Source of the DNA: Phycisphaerales bacterium AB-hyl4
GTDB taxonomy: Bacteria; Planctomycetota; Phycisphaerae; Phycisphaerales; Phycisphaeraceae
Direction: 5' to 3'
NCBI GenBank assembly: GCA_041821185.1
Contig: JBGUBD010000005.1
Coordinates: 62,001 to 126,000, forward strand
Length of the DNA stretch: 64,000 nucleotides
Shown here: one piece after another, positions 1 to 8,748 of the stretch
Numbering within the stretch: the first letter of the stretch is position 1
Layout: every line of letters starts with the position of its first letter
Position numbers and translations under genes: made by a program
The notes under the pieces: model-generated
Databases searched by the model: none
The model's input: the letters and a program-made list of their open reading frames with translations, nothing else
Told to the model about the DNA's origin: nothing

Positions 1-1
1 A

Positions 2-2245
2 CGCTTCGCTCAGTTGAAGAACTGGCAGCAGGAAAGCGACCAGCATTTCAATCAGCTTCGTGATCAGGCCAAGCGTCTGCAAAGTCAGCGCGATGAAGTC
101 GACAAGCGCAACAAGCAGCTCGATGAACGCCAGAAGCAGCTCGACGCCCGCCGTGACGAACTGAAGCAGCGCGATCAACAGCTGGGCCAGCGCGAGCAGG
201 CGCTCAACCAACAGCAGCAGAAGCTCGACGCCGAGCGTGCCGGGCTCAAGGCCCAGCAGCAGAAGCTCAACGAGCGTGGCGGCACGCTGGAGCAGCGGGT
301 CAAGTCGCTGGATGAGCGCGAGCAGAAACTCAAGTCGCGCACCGGTGAGCTGGATCAGCGCGACCAGTCGCAGCAGCAGGCCCGTGAAGCGATCGCTGCC
401 GAGCGTGAGGAACTGAAGAAGGAACAGGCGTCGCTGGCGGAGAACCGCGAGGCGCTTGACCAGATGCAGAATGAGCTGGCCGAGCGCGAGCAGGCGCTGG
501 CGACCGAGCGTGCCGCGCTGACGCAGCGCACCGAGCAGGCGGAGGTCGAACGGCGGGAACTCGACGCCCAGCATCAAGCCGTGAAGCAGCAGGCGAGCAA
601 GCTCGCCGAGCGCGAGCAGCGGCTGGAAGCGTCGTACACCGAGTTAAAACAGCAGCAGGACAAGGTGCAAGAGCAGCTCGCCGTGGTCGAACGTCAGCGT
701 GCCGAGCTGGACGAGTCGCGCGAAGCGCAGGCGGAACGGCGACGTCGACTCGACGAAGAGAAGCAGGCGTTTACCGCCGAGCGCGAGTCGTTCGAGCAGG
801 CCCGCACTGAACTGGAAAAGGCAGAGGCCGAGTTCGCCCAGCAGCGCGAGCAGGCGGAGGCCCAACTTGCCGAGGTCGAGCAGGTCAAGCAGCAGGTGGC
901 CGAGCAGCGCAAGGCGCTCGAGCGGCAGCGGTTTGATGTGAAGCTGCGTGCCGAAACGCTTGAGCAGCAGGAAGCGCACCTCGAGCGCGTCCGCCAGGAG
1001 CTGTCGGAGCAGGCGGCGCTGTTGCCCGGCGAAGGTGAAGAGACCGGCGAAGGCGCCCGACAGTTCAACGAGACCCGGCAGCAGCTTGAAGAGCAGCTTG
1101 CCGAGGTGGAGCGCGCGGCGCAGCAACTGGACGAGCAGTCGCAGTCGCTTGAATCGCGGAAGGCGGAGCTGGAGAAGCGCGACGAAGCGCTCGCACTGCG
1201 TGAAGCGGCGTTGACGGAGAAGCAGGCGAACTTCCGCCGAACGCTCGAACAGGGACAGAAGAAACTGGCTGCCGAGCGCGACGAGTTGCAACAGCAGCGC
1301 GAAGCGTTCGAACGCGATCAGCAAGGCAGCTCGGCCGAGCGGGAAAAGTATCAACAGCGCACCGCGCAGCTGAAGCAGGCGGACGAAGCGATCCGTCGTC
1401 GGCGAAAAAAGGTTCGGCGGTACATCCAGGCGCTGCGCAAGCGGATGGAGAAGCTCGAACAGTCGCAGACCGAAGTGCAGATCAACAGCGCACAGTACGC
1501 CGGCGTGGAGAAGGAACGGCAGATGCTGGTGGAGGTGCGCAAGTTCCTCGAAACCAGCGAAGCGGAGATGATGCAGCGGTGGGCGACCCAGCGGGCCGGG
1601 CAACTGGTGGGGCTCGGTGTGGTGGCGCTGGTGCTGGTGATCATGCTCAGCTACGCGATCGGCGGGCGCATGGCGACGCCGGTGTGGGAAGCGACGATGA
1701 GCTTCGACGTGGCGGTCGATGCCGCCGAGGCCGAGCCCGACAGCGGCGAATGGCTCGCGGCGCAGCGGACGCTGCTGCTCAGCGAGCCCGTGCTCAGCGA
1801 AGCGATCAGCCAGTTGCAGCGACAAGGCAACGGCCAGGCGTTTGAAGACACCGCGACGCTACGAACGGCACTGGCGGAAGACATGACCGTCTTCGGCGAT
1901 GTCGGCGAACTGCGACTGCGCTACACGGGCACGCAGCGCGAACAGCTCGTGCCGGTGCTCGAAGGGCTCGGCCGAGCGTATCTGGGCTACCATCGTTCGC
2001 AGGATCGCGCTGCTGACCGCTCACGCGATACGGTTGCGCTGACGCAGGCGGCTTCGCGTTCGAGCGATCCGATTCGCGACGGCAGAACGACGATGCGGCT
2101 GATTGTCTTCTGCGTGATGGTCGCGGGGGTGGCGCTGCTCTACCTCGGGCTGCGGCAACTCATGCTCATGCAGGGCAAGGCCGTGTTCGACAGCGACGCG
2201 GATGCGTTCAAGGCGTTGAACAACAAGCCTGGCGCGATGTCGTAA
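2..2245 (+). CDS. Coiled-coil membrane protein with Wzz-like C-terminal module (5' truncated)
   Basis: The reading frame is open to the window edge, so the true start is upstream; TTG at 14 is only the first in-window start. About 500 residues are an uninterrupted Gln/Glu/Arg/Lys-rich coiled coil with heptad-like LDEREQKL and LAEREQ repeats. Two membrane segments follow (near residues 527-549 and 693-713, counted from position 14), enclosing about 145 residues predicted to be extracytoplasmic. This helix-domain-helix layout, with a proline-poor loop starting PVWEATMSF, resembles polysaccharide chain-length determinants (Wzz/GumC), but no tyrosine-kinase domain follows. Inference: the coiled coil is cytoplasmic and may scaffold an envelope or polysaccharide assembly. 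The Wzz resemblance rests on topology and weak sequence similarity; the function is unknown. Confidence 0.75.
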   Translation, partial: RFAQLKNWQQESDQHFNQLRDQAKRLQSQRDEVDKRNKQLDERQKQLDARRDELKQRDQQLGQREQALNQQQQKLDAERAGLKAQQQKLNERGGTLEQRVKSLDEREQKLKSRTGELDQRDQSQQQAREAIAAEREELKKEQASLAENREALDQMQNELAEREQALATERAALTQRTEQAEVERRELDAQHQAVKQQASKLAEREQRLEASYTELKQQQDKVQEQLAVVERQRAELDESREAQAERRRRLDEEKQAFTAERESFEQARTELEKAEAEFAQQREQAEAQLAEVEQVKQQVAEQRKALERQRFDVKLRAETLEQQEAHLERVRQELSEQAALLPGEGEETGEGARQFNETRQQLEEQLAEVERAAQQLDEQSQSLESRKAELEKRDEALALREAALTEKQANFRRTLEQGQKKLAAERDELQQQREAFERDQQGSSAEREKYQQRTAQLKQADEAIRRRRKKVRRYIQALRKRMEKLEQSQTEVQINSAQYAGVEKERQMLVEVRKFLETSEAEMMQRWATQRAGQLVGLGVVALVLVIMLSYAIGGRMATPVWEATMSFDVAVDAAEAEPDSGEWLAAQRTLLLSEPVLSEAISQLQRQGNGQAFEDTATLRTALAEDMTVFGDVGELRLRYTGTQREQLVPVLEGLGRAYLGYHRSQDRAADRSRDTVALTQAASRSSDPIRDGRTTMRLIVFCVMVAGVALLYLGLRQLMLMQGKAVFDSDADAFKALNNKPGAMS

Positions 2246-2277
2246 AACGTACGAAGTGACTTCGATTCCGCGCGCCC

Positions 2278-2356
2278 CATTTAGCCGCGGTGCTTGCACC
2301 GCGCTTTTTGGTGGGGTCGCGCGGCGAAGAGCGCGGTGCAAGCACCGCGGCTAAAT
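2278..2356. repeat. Double palindrome of the TTTAGCC hairpin (REP-like) family
   Basis: Two inverted arms, each itself a GCGGTGC-TT-GCACCGC hairpin, are bordered by CATTTAGCC on the left and GGCTAAATG on the right. It sits between two convergent genes and could also end transcription, though it has no T-run. The arm recurs almost identically at 34607-34642 and, diverged, at 47194-47222. A separate short palindrome, TTTCACATGTGAAA, lies at about 2358-2371. Confidence 0.85.
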
Positions 2357-2396
2357 GTTTCACATGTGAAAGCACGGGCGATGGTTGATGATTACG

Positions 2397-3464
2397 TCAA
2401 TCCATCGCGATGTTGGCGTTATCCGACTGTTCGATGAACACGTCGACAATCTGGCCCGGGTATAGCGGGATGCCGTCGCGGTCGATGACTTCGAAGATCA
2501 CGTCGATCACGCGCGTGTCGACCAGCTCCGTCGGTACGCCGGTGAGTTGACGCTTCGGCTCGGCCAGCGGTTCGATGCGGACCATCCGCAACGGCAGTTG
2601 TACGTCATGCCCGCCACGCAGCCGAGCGGTTGCGTTCGCATTCGTCTGCACGCTGAGCATGTCCTGCTCGTCGACCTGCGCGCGGATGCGGTATTGCGAA
2701 AGGTCGCCCATCACCATCGGTGCACTGTTGCCCGTTGCGAGCGAAACGTACACGCCCGGCTCAACCCGCCGACGCAGGATCGTGCCCGCCCGGGGCGCTC
2801 GCACGGTCAGACGATCCAATCGCGTCTCCAGCGCTGCGACTTCCGCCTCGGCTTGCGCCAGTTCCGCCTCCGCCACCGCCAGCTCGCGCGACCACGCGCC
2901 GGCCTGCCGCTCGGCCAACGTGGCCTCCGCTTGCGCGAGGCGGGCGTTCAATGCCGCCGACTCCAGCCGAAGGCGGTCGAGGTCTTCGCGCGGCGCGGCA
3001 CGCTCTTCCACCAGCGTCTCAGTGCGCTGAAGTTGAATCTGCCCCAACTCCGCCTCGGCTCGCGCCGCGTCGACCTGCGCTTCGAGCACGGGCAACGACT
3101 CGGGCCGCGGCTCGGCTTGCAAACGCTCGACCTGCGCCTCGGCCACACGCACCGCCGCCCGCGCCCGGCCAAGCTCCGCCTCGATCGGCCGACGGTCCAA
3201 CCGAAACAGCGGATCGCCTTCCGCGACTTCGTCGTTCACTTCCACCAGCACGTCCGTCACCAGCCCCGGCTCCGGTGCGCCCAGCTCAACATTCCGCCCC
3301 AACGCTTCGACCAGCCCCGACGCCGCGACCGCTCGCGCGTAGGGGTTCACCGTCGGCGGAGCGGCGGGGTCGGGCTCGCCCAGGTCGCGGTCGGAGGTCG
3401 CGACCGTGTACGCCCCCAGCAGCAGGCCGACCAATGCAAGCAATATGGTGATCCACTTGATCAT
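2397..3464 (-). CDS. HlyD/DevB-like periplasmic adaptor of an ABC exporter
   Basis: This 355-residue protein has one N-terminal membrane anchor (residues 4-22), then a biotinyl-lipoyl-like half motif (SGLVEALGRNVELGAPEPG), a long Ala/Glu-rich helical hairpin (about residues 110-225), the second lipoyl half (LTVRAPRAGTILRRRVEPG) and a beta-barrel domain. That is the order in membrane-fusion proteins of the HlyD/DevB type, which link an inner-membrane ABC transporter to an outer-membrane channel. Its ATG overlaps the stop of the upstream ATPase gene (ATGA), so the two are translationally coupled. It is the last gene of a permease-ATPase-adaptor operon. The substrate is unknown; DevBCA exporters of cyanobacteria move glycolipids. 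Confidence 0.88.
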   Translation of the reverse strand: MIKWITILLALVGLLLGAYTVATSDRDLGEPDPAAPPTVNPYARAVAASGLVEALGRNVELGAPEPGLVTDVLVEVNDEVAEGDPLFRLDRRPIEAELGRARAAVRVAEAQVERLQAEPRPESLPVLEAQVDAARAEAELGQIQLQRTETLVEERAAPREDLDRLRLESAALNARLAQAEATLAERQAGAWSRELAVAEAELAQAEAEVAALETRLDRLTVRAPRAGTILRRRVEPGVYVSLATGNSAPMVMGDLSQYRIRAQVDEQDMLSVQTNANATARLRGGHDVQLPLRMVRIEPLAEPKRQLTGVPTELVDTRVIDVIFEVIDRDGIPLYPGQIVDVFIEQSDNANIAMD

Positions 3465-4243
3465 GCGTCCTCGTCTTCTGTTCGTTTCGGTGTGGGTTCG
3501 TGTGGTTTGTAGTAGCGCGCGTGTTCGAGCACGTCGGCCTCGGGCGCGTCGAGCAACTGGCCGTCTTCCATCTGCTCGATGCGGTCGGCAAAGTGGAACA
3601 CGCGATTGTCATGCGTTACCACCAGCACGCAGCGCGGGCCGAGTTCGTCGGGTTGGCTGGCCTGGCAGATCAGCTCCAGCACGCGCTGGCCGGTCTTGGC
3701 ATCGAGGCTGGCGGTCGGTTCGTCGCAGACCACGAGGCGCGGCCGCGCGACGAGCGCCCGCGCGATCGCGACGCGCTGCTGCATGCCGCCGGACAGCTCG
3801 GCGGGCAATGCGTCGACGCGTTCGCCGAGCCCGACTTTGTCGAGCATGTCGTTGGCGCGCTGCCTTGCTTCGCGGCGGTCGGTGTTGCGGATCAGCAGGG
3901 GGAGCATGACGTTTTCCGCGGCGGTAAGCGTCGGCAGCAGGTTGAAGTCCTGAAACACGAAGCCGACGAGTTCGCCCCGGCGTCGCGTGCGTGCGTCTTC
4001 GCCGAGCTTGTTCCAGTTCGTGCCGAAGACTTCGACTTGCCCGGCGTCGGGGTTGAGCACGCCGGAGATGATCGAGACAAGCGTGGTTTTGCCGCAGCCG
4101 GAGGGCCCGACGAGCATGACGACCTGGCCGCCTTCGACGGTGAGGTCGACGCCGTTGAGCGCCCGCACTGCCGCCCGGCCGTGGCCAAAGTGTTTGGCGA
4201 CGCCTTCAACGCGGATGGCGGGTTGGCTGGACGGTTCGTTCAA
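3461..4243 (-). CDS. ABC transporter ATP-binding protein (DevA/LolD/MacB type)
   Basis: The protein carries Walker A GPSGCGKTT, Q-loop FVFQDFNLLP, the signature LSGGMQQRVAIARAL, Walker B VVCDEPTASLD and the switch histidine in VVTHDNR, all intact, so it should be an active ATPase powering the adjacent FtsX-like permease. The frame extends upstream to an ATG at 4333, but that extension would translate the CGCCAAG repeat array (LGALATWR). I therefore prefer the TTG at 4243, close to the conserved start of the domain; no convincing Shine-Dalgarno sequence marks either. It overlaps the adaptor gene by 4 bp. Family assignment is secure; the start is not. Confidence 0.87.
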   Translation of the reverse strand: MNEPSSQPAIRVEGVAKHFGHGRAAVRALNGVDLTVEGGQVVMLVGPSGCGKTTLVSIISGVLNPDAGQVEVFGTNWNKLGEDARTRRRGELVGFVFQDFNLLPTLTAAENVMLPLLIRNTDRREARQRANDMLDKVGLGERVDALPAELSGGMQQRVAIARALVARPRLVVCDEPTASLDAKTGQRVLELICQASQPDELGPRCVLVVTHDNRVFHFADRIEQMEDGQLLDAPEADVLEHARYYKPHEPTPKRTEDEDA

Positions 4244-4270
4244 CGTTGATGCCTGGTGTTCGTCTGAAAT

Positions 4271-4463
4271 ACGCCAAGTCGCCAAGGCGCCAAGACGCCA
4301 AGGAAAAGGCAGGGGGAAGAGAGTTGAAGCCATAGATGAACGCCGATGAACTCAAAATAACAGTTGGTATCTTTTCCATTCGCCTTCATCTGTGGCTTCT
4401 ATATTCTGCCGTTTGTCTGTTTCTTCTTCTTGGCGTCTCTGCGTCTTGGCGTCTTGGCGTTTT
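4271..4463. repeat. Nested inverted-repeat element made of short tandem units
   Basis: The outer arms are arrays of the 9-mer CGCCAAGNC (4271-4302) and their reverse complement (4429-4463). The inner arms are a different unit, GAAGCCATAGATGAACGCC-like (4326-4351), and its complement (4378-4399). The whole fills the gap between the ATPase and permease genes of one operon and could fold into a long hairpin in the mRNA. The same outer unit recurs in at least four other places in the window. Confidence 0.8.
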
Positions 4464-4488
4464 CATTTCGTCCGTTTGTCACCCATGA

Positions 4489-5616
4489 TTACTTGAACAC
4501 AATGGCCGGCTCGAGGGTGAGCACACGGCGGAGGCTAAGCAGGCTGCCGACGGCGATGCACACCAATGTCGCCACCAGTGAGCCGACCATCAGTTGCCAG
4601 GGGTAATGCGTACTCAGCTCCGCGCCGGGCTCTCGGCCGAACCATGAGAATACGCCCGCTGCGCCCACGCCGATGCCGTAGCCGATGAGTCCAACGAGCA
4701 AGGCCTGGAGCAGGATCATCTTCACCAGCGTCCATCGTGTGGCGCCCATGGCTTTGAGCACGGCGAACTGGCCGAGGTTCTCCAGCGTGAACTGGTAGAA
4801 GATCGCCGCCGAGACGACCAGGCCGACGATGAAGCCGAGCGTGACGGTGATGGCGAAGTTGATGCCGATGCCCGTGTCCAGCAGGATGAACCAGATCGTC
4901 CGCCAGCGCAGCTCGTCGCCGGTGAACGCGCCGAGGCTTTCCATCTGGTTGATGCGTGCCTGCACCGTGGTCACATCGTAGCCCGGCTTGCACTTGACGA
5001 GCATGTACGTGAGGTTGTTTCGGCCGGTGGGCACGAAGTTCAGCGCCTGCTCATACGTCGTATAGATCACCGCGTTGGACTCGAAGCCCAGCCGGGCCCG
5101 CGCGTAGCCGACCACGATTGCCCGGCGGTCGTTGAGCTTCAGCGTTTCGCCGATCTGCACATCGTTGAGCTTCTCGCGCGAGGTTTCTTCCACGATCACC
5201 GCGCCGGGGATGCGCAGATCCTCAATCCGCCCGGCAGTGATCTGCGGCGGCTGGCCGACGAGCGTGCTTCGGCTGATGCCTTGAAGCTGCACCGTCTTGA
5301 ACTCGCCATCCATCAATTCGACCGGCGCGCGGGCGGTGAAGAATGGCTCGGCCCAGAGGACGCCCTCCACGGCCCGCACGCGCTGCAACTGAGCGTCCGC
5401 CAGCGGTCGAATCTCCCCGATGTAGCGCGTGCTCGGGTCCGCCACCCACAGGTCCGGCTGCGAGATGTTCTGCAAAAACCCCGTGCCGCGCAGCACCAGC
5501 CCGAGGAAGATCGACGCCTGCTGCGTAATCAGCAGCACAGCGAACGACAACCCGATCACCAGCGCGAGGTACTTCGCCCGATCGCCAACCAGCATTTTCA
5601 ACGCGACACGGTTCAT
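4489..5616 (-). CDS. FtsX-like ABC permease (DevC type)
   Basis: A 375-residue inner-membrane permease. It has an N-terminal membrane segment (YLALVIGLSFAVLLITQQ), a large periplasmic MacB-PCD-like domain, and three C-terminal membrane segments near residues 255-360, a DevC/MacB/FtsX topology. Translation most likely starts at the ATG at 5616 (MNRVALKML); a longer frame to 5691 would run back towards the terminator of the upstream gene. It is first in the operon permease-ATPase-adaptor, the reverse of the usual devBCA order. A repeat element separates it from the ATPase gene. Confidence 0.88.
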   Translation of the reverse strand: MNRVALKMLVGDRAKYLALVIGLSFAVLLITQQASIFLGLVLRGTGFLQNISQPDLWVADPSTRYIGEIRPLADAQLQRVRAVEGVLWAEPFFTARAPVELMDGEFKTVQLQGISRSTLVGQPPQITAGRIEDLRIPGAVIVEETSREKLNDVQIGETLKLNDRRAIVVGYARARLGFESNAVIYTTYEQALNFVPTGRNNLTYMLVKCKPGYDVTTVQARINQMESLGAFTGDELRWRTIWFILLDTGIGINFAITVTLGFIVGLVVSAAIFYQFTLENLGQFAVLKAMGATRWTLVKMILLQALLVGLIGYGIGVGAAGVFSWFGREPGAELSTHYPWQLMVGSLVATLVCIAVGSLLSLRRVLTLEPAIVFK

Positions 5617-5677
5617 GGATCGTAATAGTAGCCGCGAAATGACTGATGGAAACGCGCCTGCGGCGCGGCCGCTACAC

Positions 5678-5709
5678 AAAAGGCCCGCCACCTTGCGGCG
5701 ACGGGCCTT
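5678..5709 (-). terminator. Intrinsic terminator of the fucose-isomerase-like gene
   Basis: Read on the minus strand, GAAAGGCCCGTCGCC and GGTGGCGGGCCTTTT form a strong stem with a GCAA loop, ending in a short T-run. It lies about 40 bp after the stop at 5748 and ahead of the exporter operon, which therefore probably has its own promoter. Confidence 0.8.
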
Positions 5710-5715
5710 TCGAAA

Positions 5716-5746
5716 TTGCTAAATCCGAAATCCGAAATTAGAAATC
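5716..5746. repeat. Short array of AATCCGAAAT/ATTAGAAATC units
   Basis: A run of 10-11-base units (AAATCCGAAATCCGAAATTAGAAATC) directly follows the stop of the fucose-isomerase-like gene. It belongs to the AACTCGAAACT/ATTAGAAATC family seen at about eight other sites in the window. Confidence 0.65.
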
Positions 5747-5747
5747 C

Positions 5748-7478
5748 TCACCCCCACGCCTTGCCCTTCTTGTTCGTGCCGCAGAGCGCGACCTCCATGC
5801 CGAGCGCCTCGGCCATGGCGGCCTTGGTGAACATCGCCTCGTCCGCTTCCTTGGCGCTGTTGGCGTAGACGCATTGGATGTGGTTGGCCTTGTGGCGGGC
5901 CATCATCTGGTCGCGCGACACGCCATACGTGATCGCGTGCATGATCGGCCACTGCGGGGTCGTCTCCCGCCACCGCCGATCGGTCTCTTCCTGCGGCAGC
6001 TCGACCACACCCGCTCGGCCGAGGTCCATCTTCAACTTGCCACCCTCGACATACACGCGCGACCAGACGATCTCGCCCGGCTTCGCAATGCCACGCAACG
6101 TCGACCCGCCGTTGGGGAAGTACATCGCCGGCTGACGATGGCCGTCGCTGCCCGCCCAGCCACCCTGGTGATGCGCCGGCGGTGCGCTGCCGGAGATGAG
6201 GAACACCCACACGTAATCGTCCACCGTGCCCGAGCGATCAACGTCGCCCCAGCGCAGGTCGTGCAGCGTGTTCTCCGTCGGCTGGCCGAGCGCTTTGTGC
6301 ACGCGATGGGTCATCAGCCCGTCGAGGCCGGCACACTCGTCCACTTCGTTGAAGTGCGGCAGCGGTTCGCCGGCGTACAGCTCGCGCGAGCCGTCACGGC
6401 TAAGCACGGGCGGGCGCTCGCTGTTGTTCAGCGTGCCTTCGACCAGGTCGCTGGCGGGCAGCAGGTCTTTGAGCCCCTGTTGATATTGAATACCAATTGT
6501 GTCGCATCCGAAGTCGTCCGCGATGCGCAGCGCGGCGATGTACATCTTGCATTGCAGGCGGATCTGGTCGTCGGTGAGATGCTCGTGATGGTTCGGGCCG
6601 GTGTGGAAGGTCATGCCCCGTTCGCCCATCCACCAGCGGACGTCGTCGGCTTCCTTGTCGGAAACCTGCGTCGTTTCGTAGTAGAGGGCGGACTGGCTCA
6701 GCCGTTCCTTGAACACGCCGGTGGGGTTGAGCAGGTGGTCGGGGATGATCGCGTTGAACATGCCCATGCAGCCTTCGTCGAACACGCCCATGATGGCGCG
6801 GCGGGTCTGCATGTCGCTGGCGAGCTGTTGGCCGAGCTTGCGCGTCTTCGCCGGCAGCTTCGCCTTGCCGAGCTTGTGCACGTGTGGCGTGGGGTGGGTG
6901 GCCTTGCCCGTGTCGAGCCACTTCTTCAACCGCGAGGTGAAGTAGCGATCGGTGAAGTCTTCGCTCCACAACGTCGTGTAAGGCACGCCCGCCTTGGTCA
7001 GCGAGCCGTTGAGGTTGAGCATGCCCACCAGCCCCGGCCACGTGCCGGACCAGTTGGCGGCGGTGAGGATCGGCCCTTCGTGAGCCATCAGCCCGTGCAG
7101 GATGTGATGCGAATACTGCCACACCGCCTCGGCGACGATGATCGGCTTCTTCCGGTCCGCATCGGACAGCCCGCGGAACACTTCCATGCCTTCCTTCTGC
7201 GAACCGATGAACCCGTGCCCTTCGTCTTCCTTATAAGGATGCGCCCGGCGGACGGTGTAACCCTGCGCTTCGACCGCCGTGATGAGCGTCTGCTCCATCT
7301 CATGCTGAGCTGCCCAGCAGTTCTGGTTGGCGCTGAGGCGGAGGTCGCCGTTGGCGATCAGCAACACCTCGCGGTTGGCTGAACGAGCGGGCGACTTCTT
7401 TTTCGTCGTCGTCTTCGTGGACTTCTTCGTGGTCTTCTTGTGCGTCGATTTCTTTTGGGTGGTTTTCTTGGCGGCCAT
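5748..7478 (-). CDS. L-fucose/L-arabinose isomerase-like protein with Lys-rich N-terminal tail
   Basis: A 576-residue protein. Residues 1-30 are almost only Lys, Thr and Ser ([18 protein letters not shown] type), like a histone-H1 tail. The rest resembles the fucose isomerase-like fold: an N-terminal alpha/beta domain ([15 protein letters not shown]), the [17 protein letters not shown] region, [15 protein letters not shown], and [20 protein letters not shown] near the expected active-site region. Inference: a sugar isomerase or non-catalytic relative acting in the cytoplasm; the substrate cannot be named. It is transcribed alone, with its own terminator. The basic tail is unusual for a metabolic enzyme and recurs, at the other end, on the pyrophosphatase at 36144. 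Confidence 0.7.
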   Translation of the reverse strand: MAAKKTTQKKSTHKKTTKKSTKTTTKKKSPARSANREVLLIANGDLRLSANQNCWAAQHEMEQTLITAVEAQGYTVRRAHPYKEDEGHGFIGSQKEGMEVFRGLSDADRKKPIIVAEAVWQYSHHILHGLMAHEGPILTAANWSGTWPGLVGMLNLNGSLTKAGVPYTTLWSEDFTDRYFTSRLKKWLDTGKATHPTPHVHKLGKAKLPAKTRKLGQQLASDMQTRRAIMGVFDEGCMGMFNAIIPDHLLNPTGVFKERLSQSALYYETTQVSDKEADDVRWWMGERGMTFHTGPNHHEHLTDDQIRLQCKMYIAALRIADDFGCDTIGIQYQQGLKDLLPASDLVEGTLNNSERPPVLSRDGSRELYAGEPLPHFNEVDECAGLDGLMTHRVHKALGQPTENTLHDLRWGDVDRSGTVDDYVWVFLISGSAPPAHHQGGWAGSDGHRQPAMYFPNGGSTLRGIAKPGEIVWSRVYVEGGKLKMDLGRAGVVELPQEETDRRWRETTPQWPIMHAITYGVSRDQMMARHKANHIQCVYANSAKEADEAMFTKAAMAEALGMEVALCGTNKKGKAWG

Positions 7479-7763
7479 GGTGACAGCTTCCCTGATGCGA
7501 TGGAGGATGAGGATGTAGAGACTCGCCCGCGAGCAGCGGGCTGGGCAACTTTATGATGGCATGAACGGTTACGGCGTAAACGGCGACAACGATCAGCCGA
7601 GCGGAGGTGGGCTCGGACGATTGGTGCGCGTCAGGCCCGACGCCTGCTCCGCATCGCGTCCGAAGACGATCGGCGATTCGTAAGCCAATCCGGTTCGCAT
7701 GACCGCGATCATATCACCCGCGCCAGCAGGTGTCACCCGGTTTGGCGCCTGGTGCGCCCTTGG

Positions 7764-7789
7764 AGCCCACGGATGCCATCCGTGGGCTT
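7764..7789. repeat. GCCCACGG palindrome
   Basis: AGCCCACGGATG-CCATCCGTGGGCTT is a near-perfect palindrome. It is one of about nine copies of this type in the window (9565, 14270, 29695, 36834, 37330, 47238, 48594, 54199). All are intergenic, with the loop and stem-centre varying and the GCCCACG arms conserved. Confidence 0.85.
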
Positions 7790-7790
7790 T

Positions 7791-7842
7791 AACTCACAAC
7801 TCACAACTCGAAACTCAAAACCAGAAACTCGAAACTCGAAAC
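7791..7842. repeat. AACTCGAAACTC tandem array
   Basis: Imperfect 7-11-base units (AACTCACAACTCGAAACTC and so on) repeat five to six times directly after the palindrome, before the start of the PDZ protein. Confidence 0.75.
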
Positions 7843-7892
7843 CAACCCCCCATCGCTGGGCGCGCCCCCCCGGTGACGGGTAAACTGCTTGC

Positions 7893-8666
7893 ATGTCACG
7901 ATTGAACCACCGTCGCCACTGGGTCAGCGCGATCGCCGTCGGCCTGCTCGCCGGGCTGCTGGCCCTGTCGGCCGGCTCGACCCGGGCTGAGTCGATGGAT
8001 CTGGAAAAGATCCTCGCGGCGCTGGACAGTGCCGACCCGCGCGAGCGACGGGAACAGACGCTGCAACTGCTCGCAGACAACTCGCTGGAACTGGAGACCA
8101 TCGCCCAGCTGCTGGCCCGGGCCCGCTCGCACGAACAGCGGCATCGGCTGCTGGGCGTCGCCCAACATCACGTGCTGCGCCAGCGGCGCGAGCACGTCTT
8201 CGATCGGCCCGACCGCGGCTCGCTGGGCATCTCCCACCGCACCGTCGCGGCGGAAGACCTGCCCGACACCCCCGACCACAACGGGCCAGCCATCGAAATC
8301 GTCGTCACGCTGCCCGGCTTCCCCGCCCACGGCCAACTCGTCGCGGGCGACCGCGTCATCGCCATCGACGGCGAGCCCCTGCCCCCTGACTTCACCGCTG
8401 ACCACTTCCGCGAACTCATCGTCAACTACCGCAGCGGCGAAAAGCTCCACGTCACCATCGACCGCGACGGCCAACGCCTCGACCGCACGATCGAGCTCGC
8501 TTCCGCCCAGGCGCTGGGCGCCATGTACGACCCCAACCGCCTCCAGCTTCGCCCGCAGTTCGAACGCGACTGGCAGACCGCCAAGGGCAACCTCCAGATC
8601 GGTGAGTCCACCGAGCCGGAGTCCGGCCCCCTGCAACTGCGCGGAGCCGAGATCAGCCTCGACTAA
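7893..8666 (+). CDS. Exported PDZ-domain protein
   Basis: A 257-residue protein with a typical signal peptide (RRH, hydrophobic AIAVGLLAGLLALSAGS, then TRA-ES, cleavage near residue 33). A helical region (about 35-95) is followed by a PDZ fold (about 105-205): GSLGISH, then AHGQLVAGDRVIAIDGEPLPPDF and LHVTIDRDGQRL. There is no protease catalytic triad, so it is not a DegP-type enzyme. Inference: a periplasmic or surface protein that binds peptide C-termini, partner unknown. It is monocistronic, with a REP-like hairpin following. Confidence 0.75.
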   Translation: MSRLNHRRHWVSAIAVGLLAGLLALSAGSTRAESMDLEKILAALDSADPRERREQTLQLLADNSLELETIAQLLARARSHEQRHRLLGVAQHHVLRQRREHVFDRPDRGSLGISHRTVAAEDLPDTPDHNGPAIEIVVTLPGFPAHGQLVAGDRVIAIDGEPLPPDFTADHFRELIVNYRSGEKLHVTIDRDGQRLDRTIELASAQALGAMYDPNRLQLRPQFERDWQTAKGNLQIGESTEPESGPLQLRGAEISLD

Positions 8667-8705
8667 AGCGTACGCTATCCAAACATCGCGGCCGATATGA
8701 GCTTC

Positions 8706-8748
8706 ATGTTTAGCCCCCGCGGCCTCGCGGGGCGCTTCCGGGGGCGCT
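8706..8748. repeat. TTTAGCC-bordered hairpin, copy 2
   Basis: ATGTTTAGCCCCCGCGGCC then TCGCGGGG, followed by GCGCTTCCGGGGGCGCT. The first ~40 bases match the reverse complement of 18969-19006 almost exactly, which shows a dispersed element, not a chance terminator. It lies at the junction of convergent genes. Confidence 0.8.

Larger units (their letters stand above)
7479..7892. other. Intergenic region with promoter space and repeats
   Basis: About 410 bp between divergent genes. It holds a GCCCACGGAT-GCC-ATCCGTGGGC palindrome (7764-7789), then an AACTCACAACTCGAAACTC array (7791-7842). No coding region is convincing here. The two divergent promoters should lie inside, but I could not identify them. 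Confidence 0.6.
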
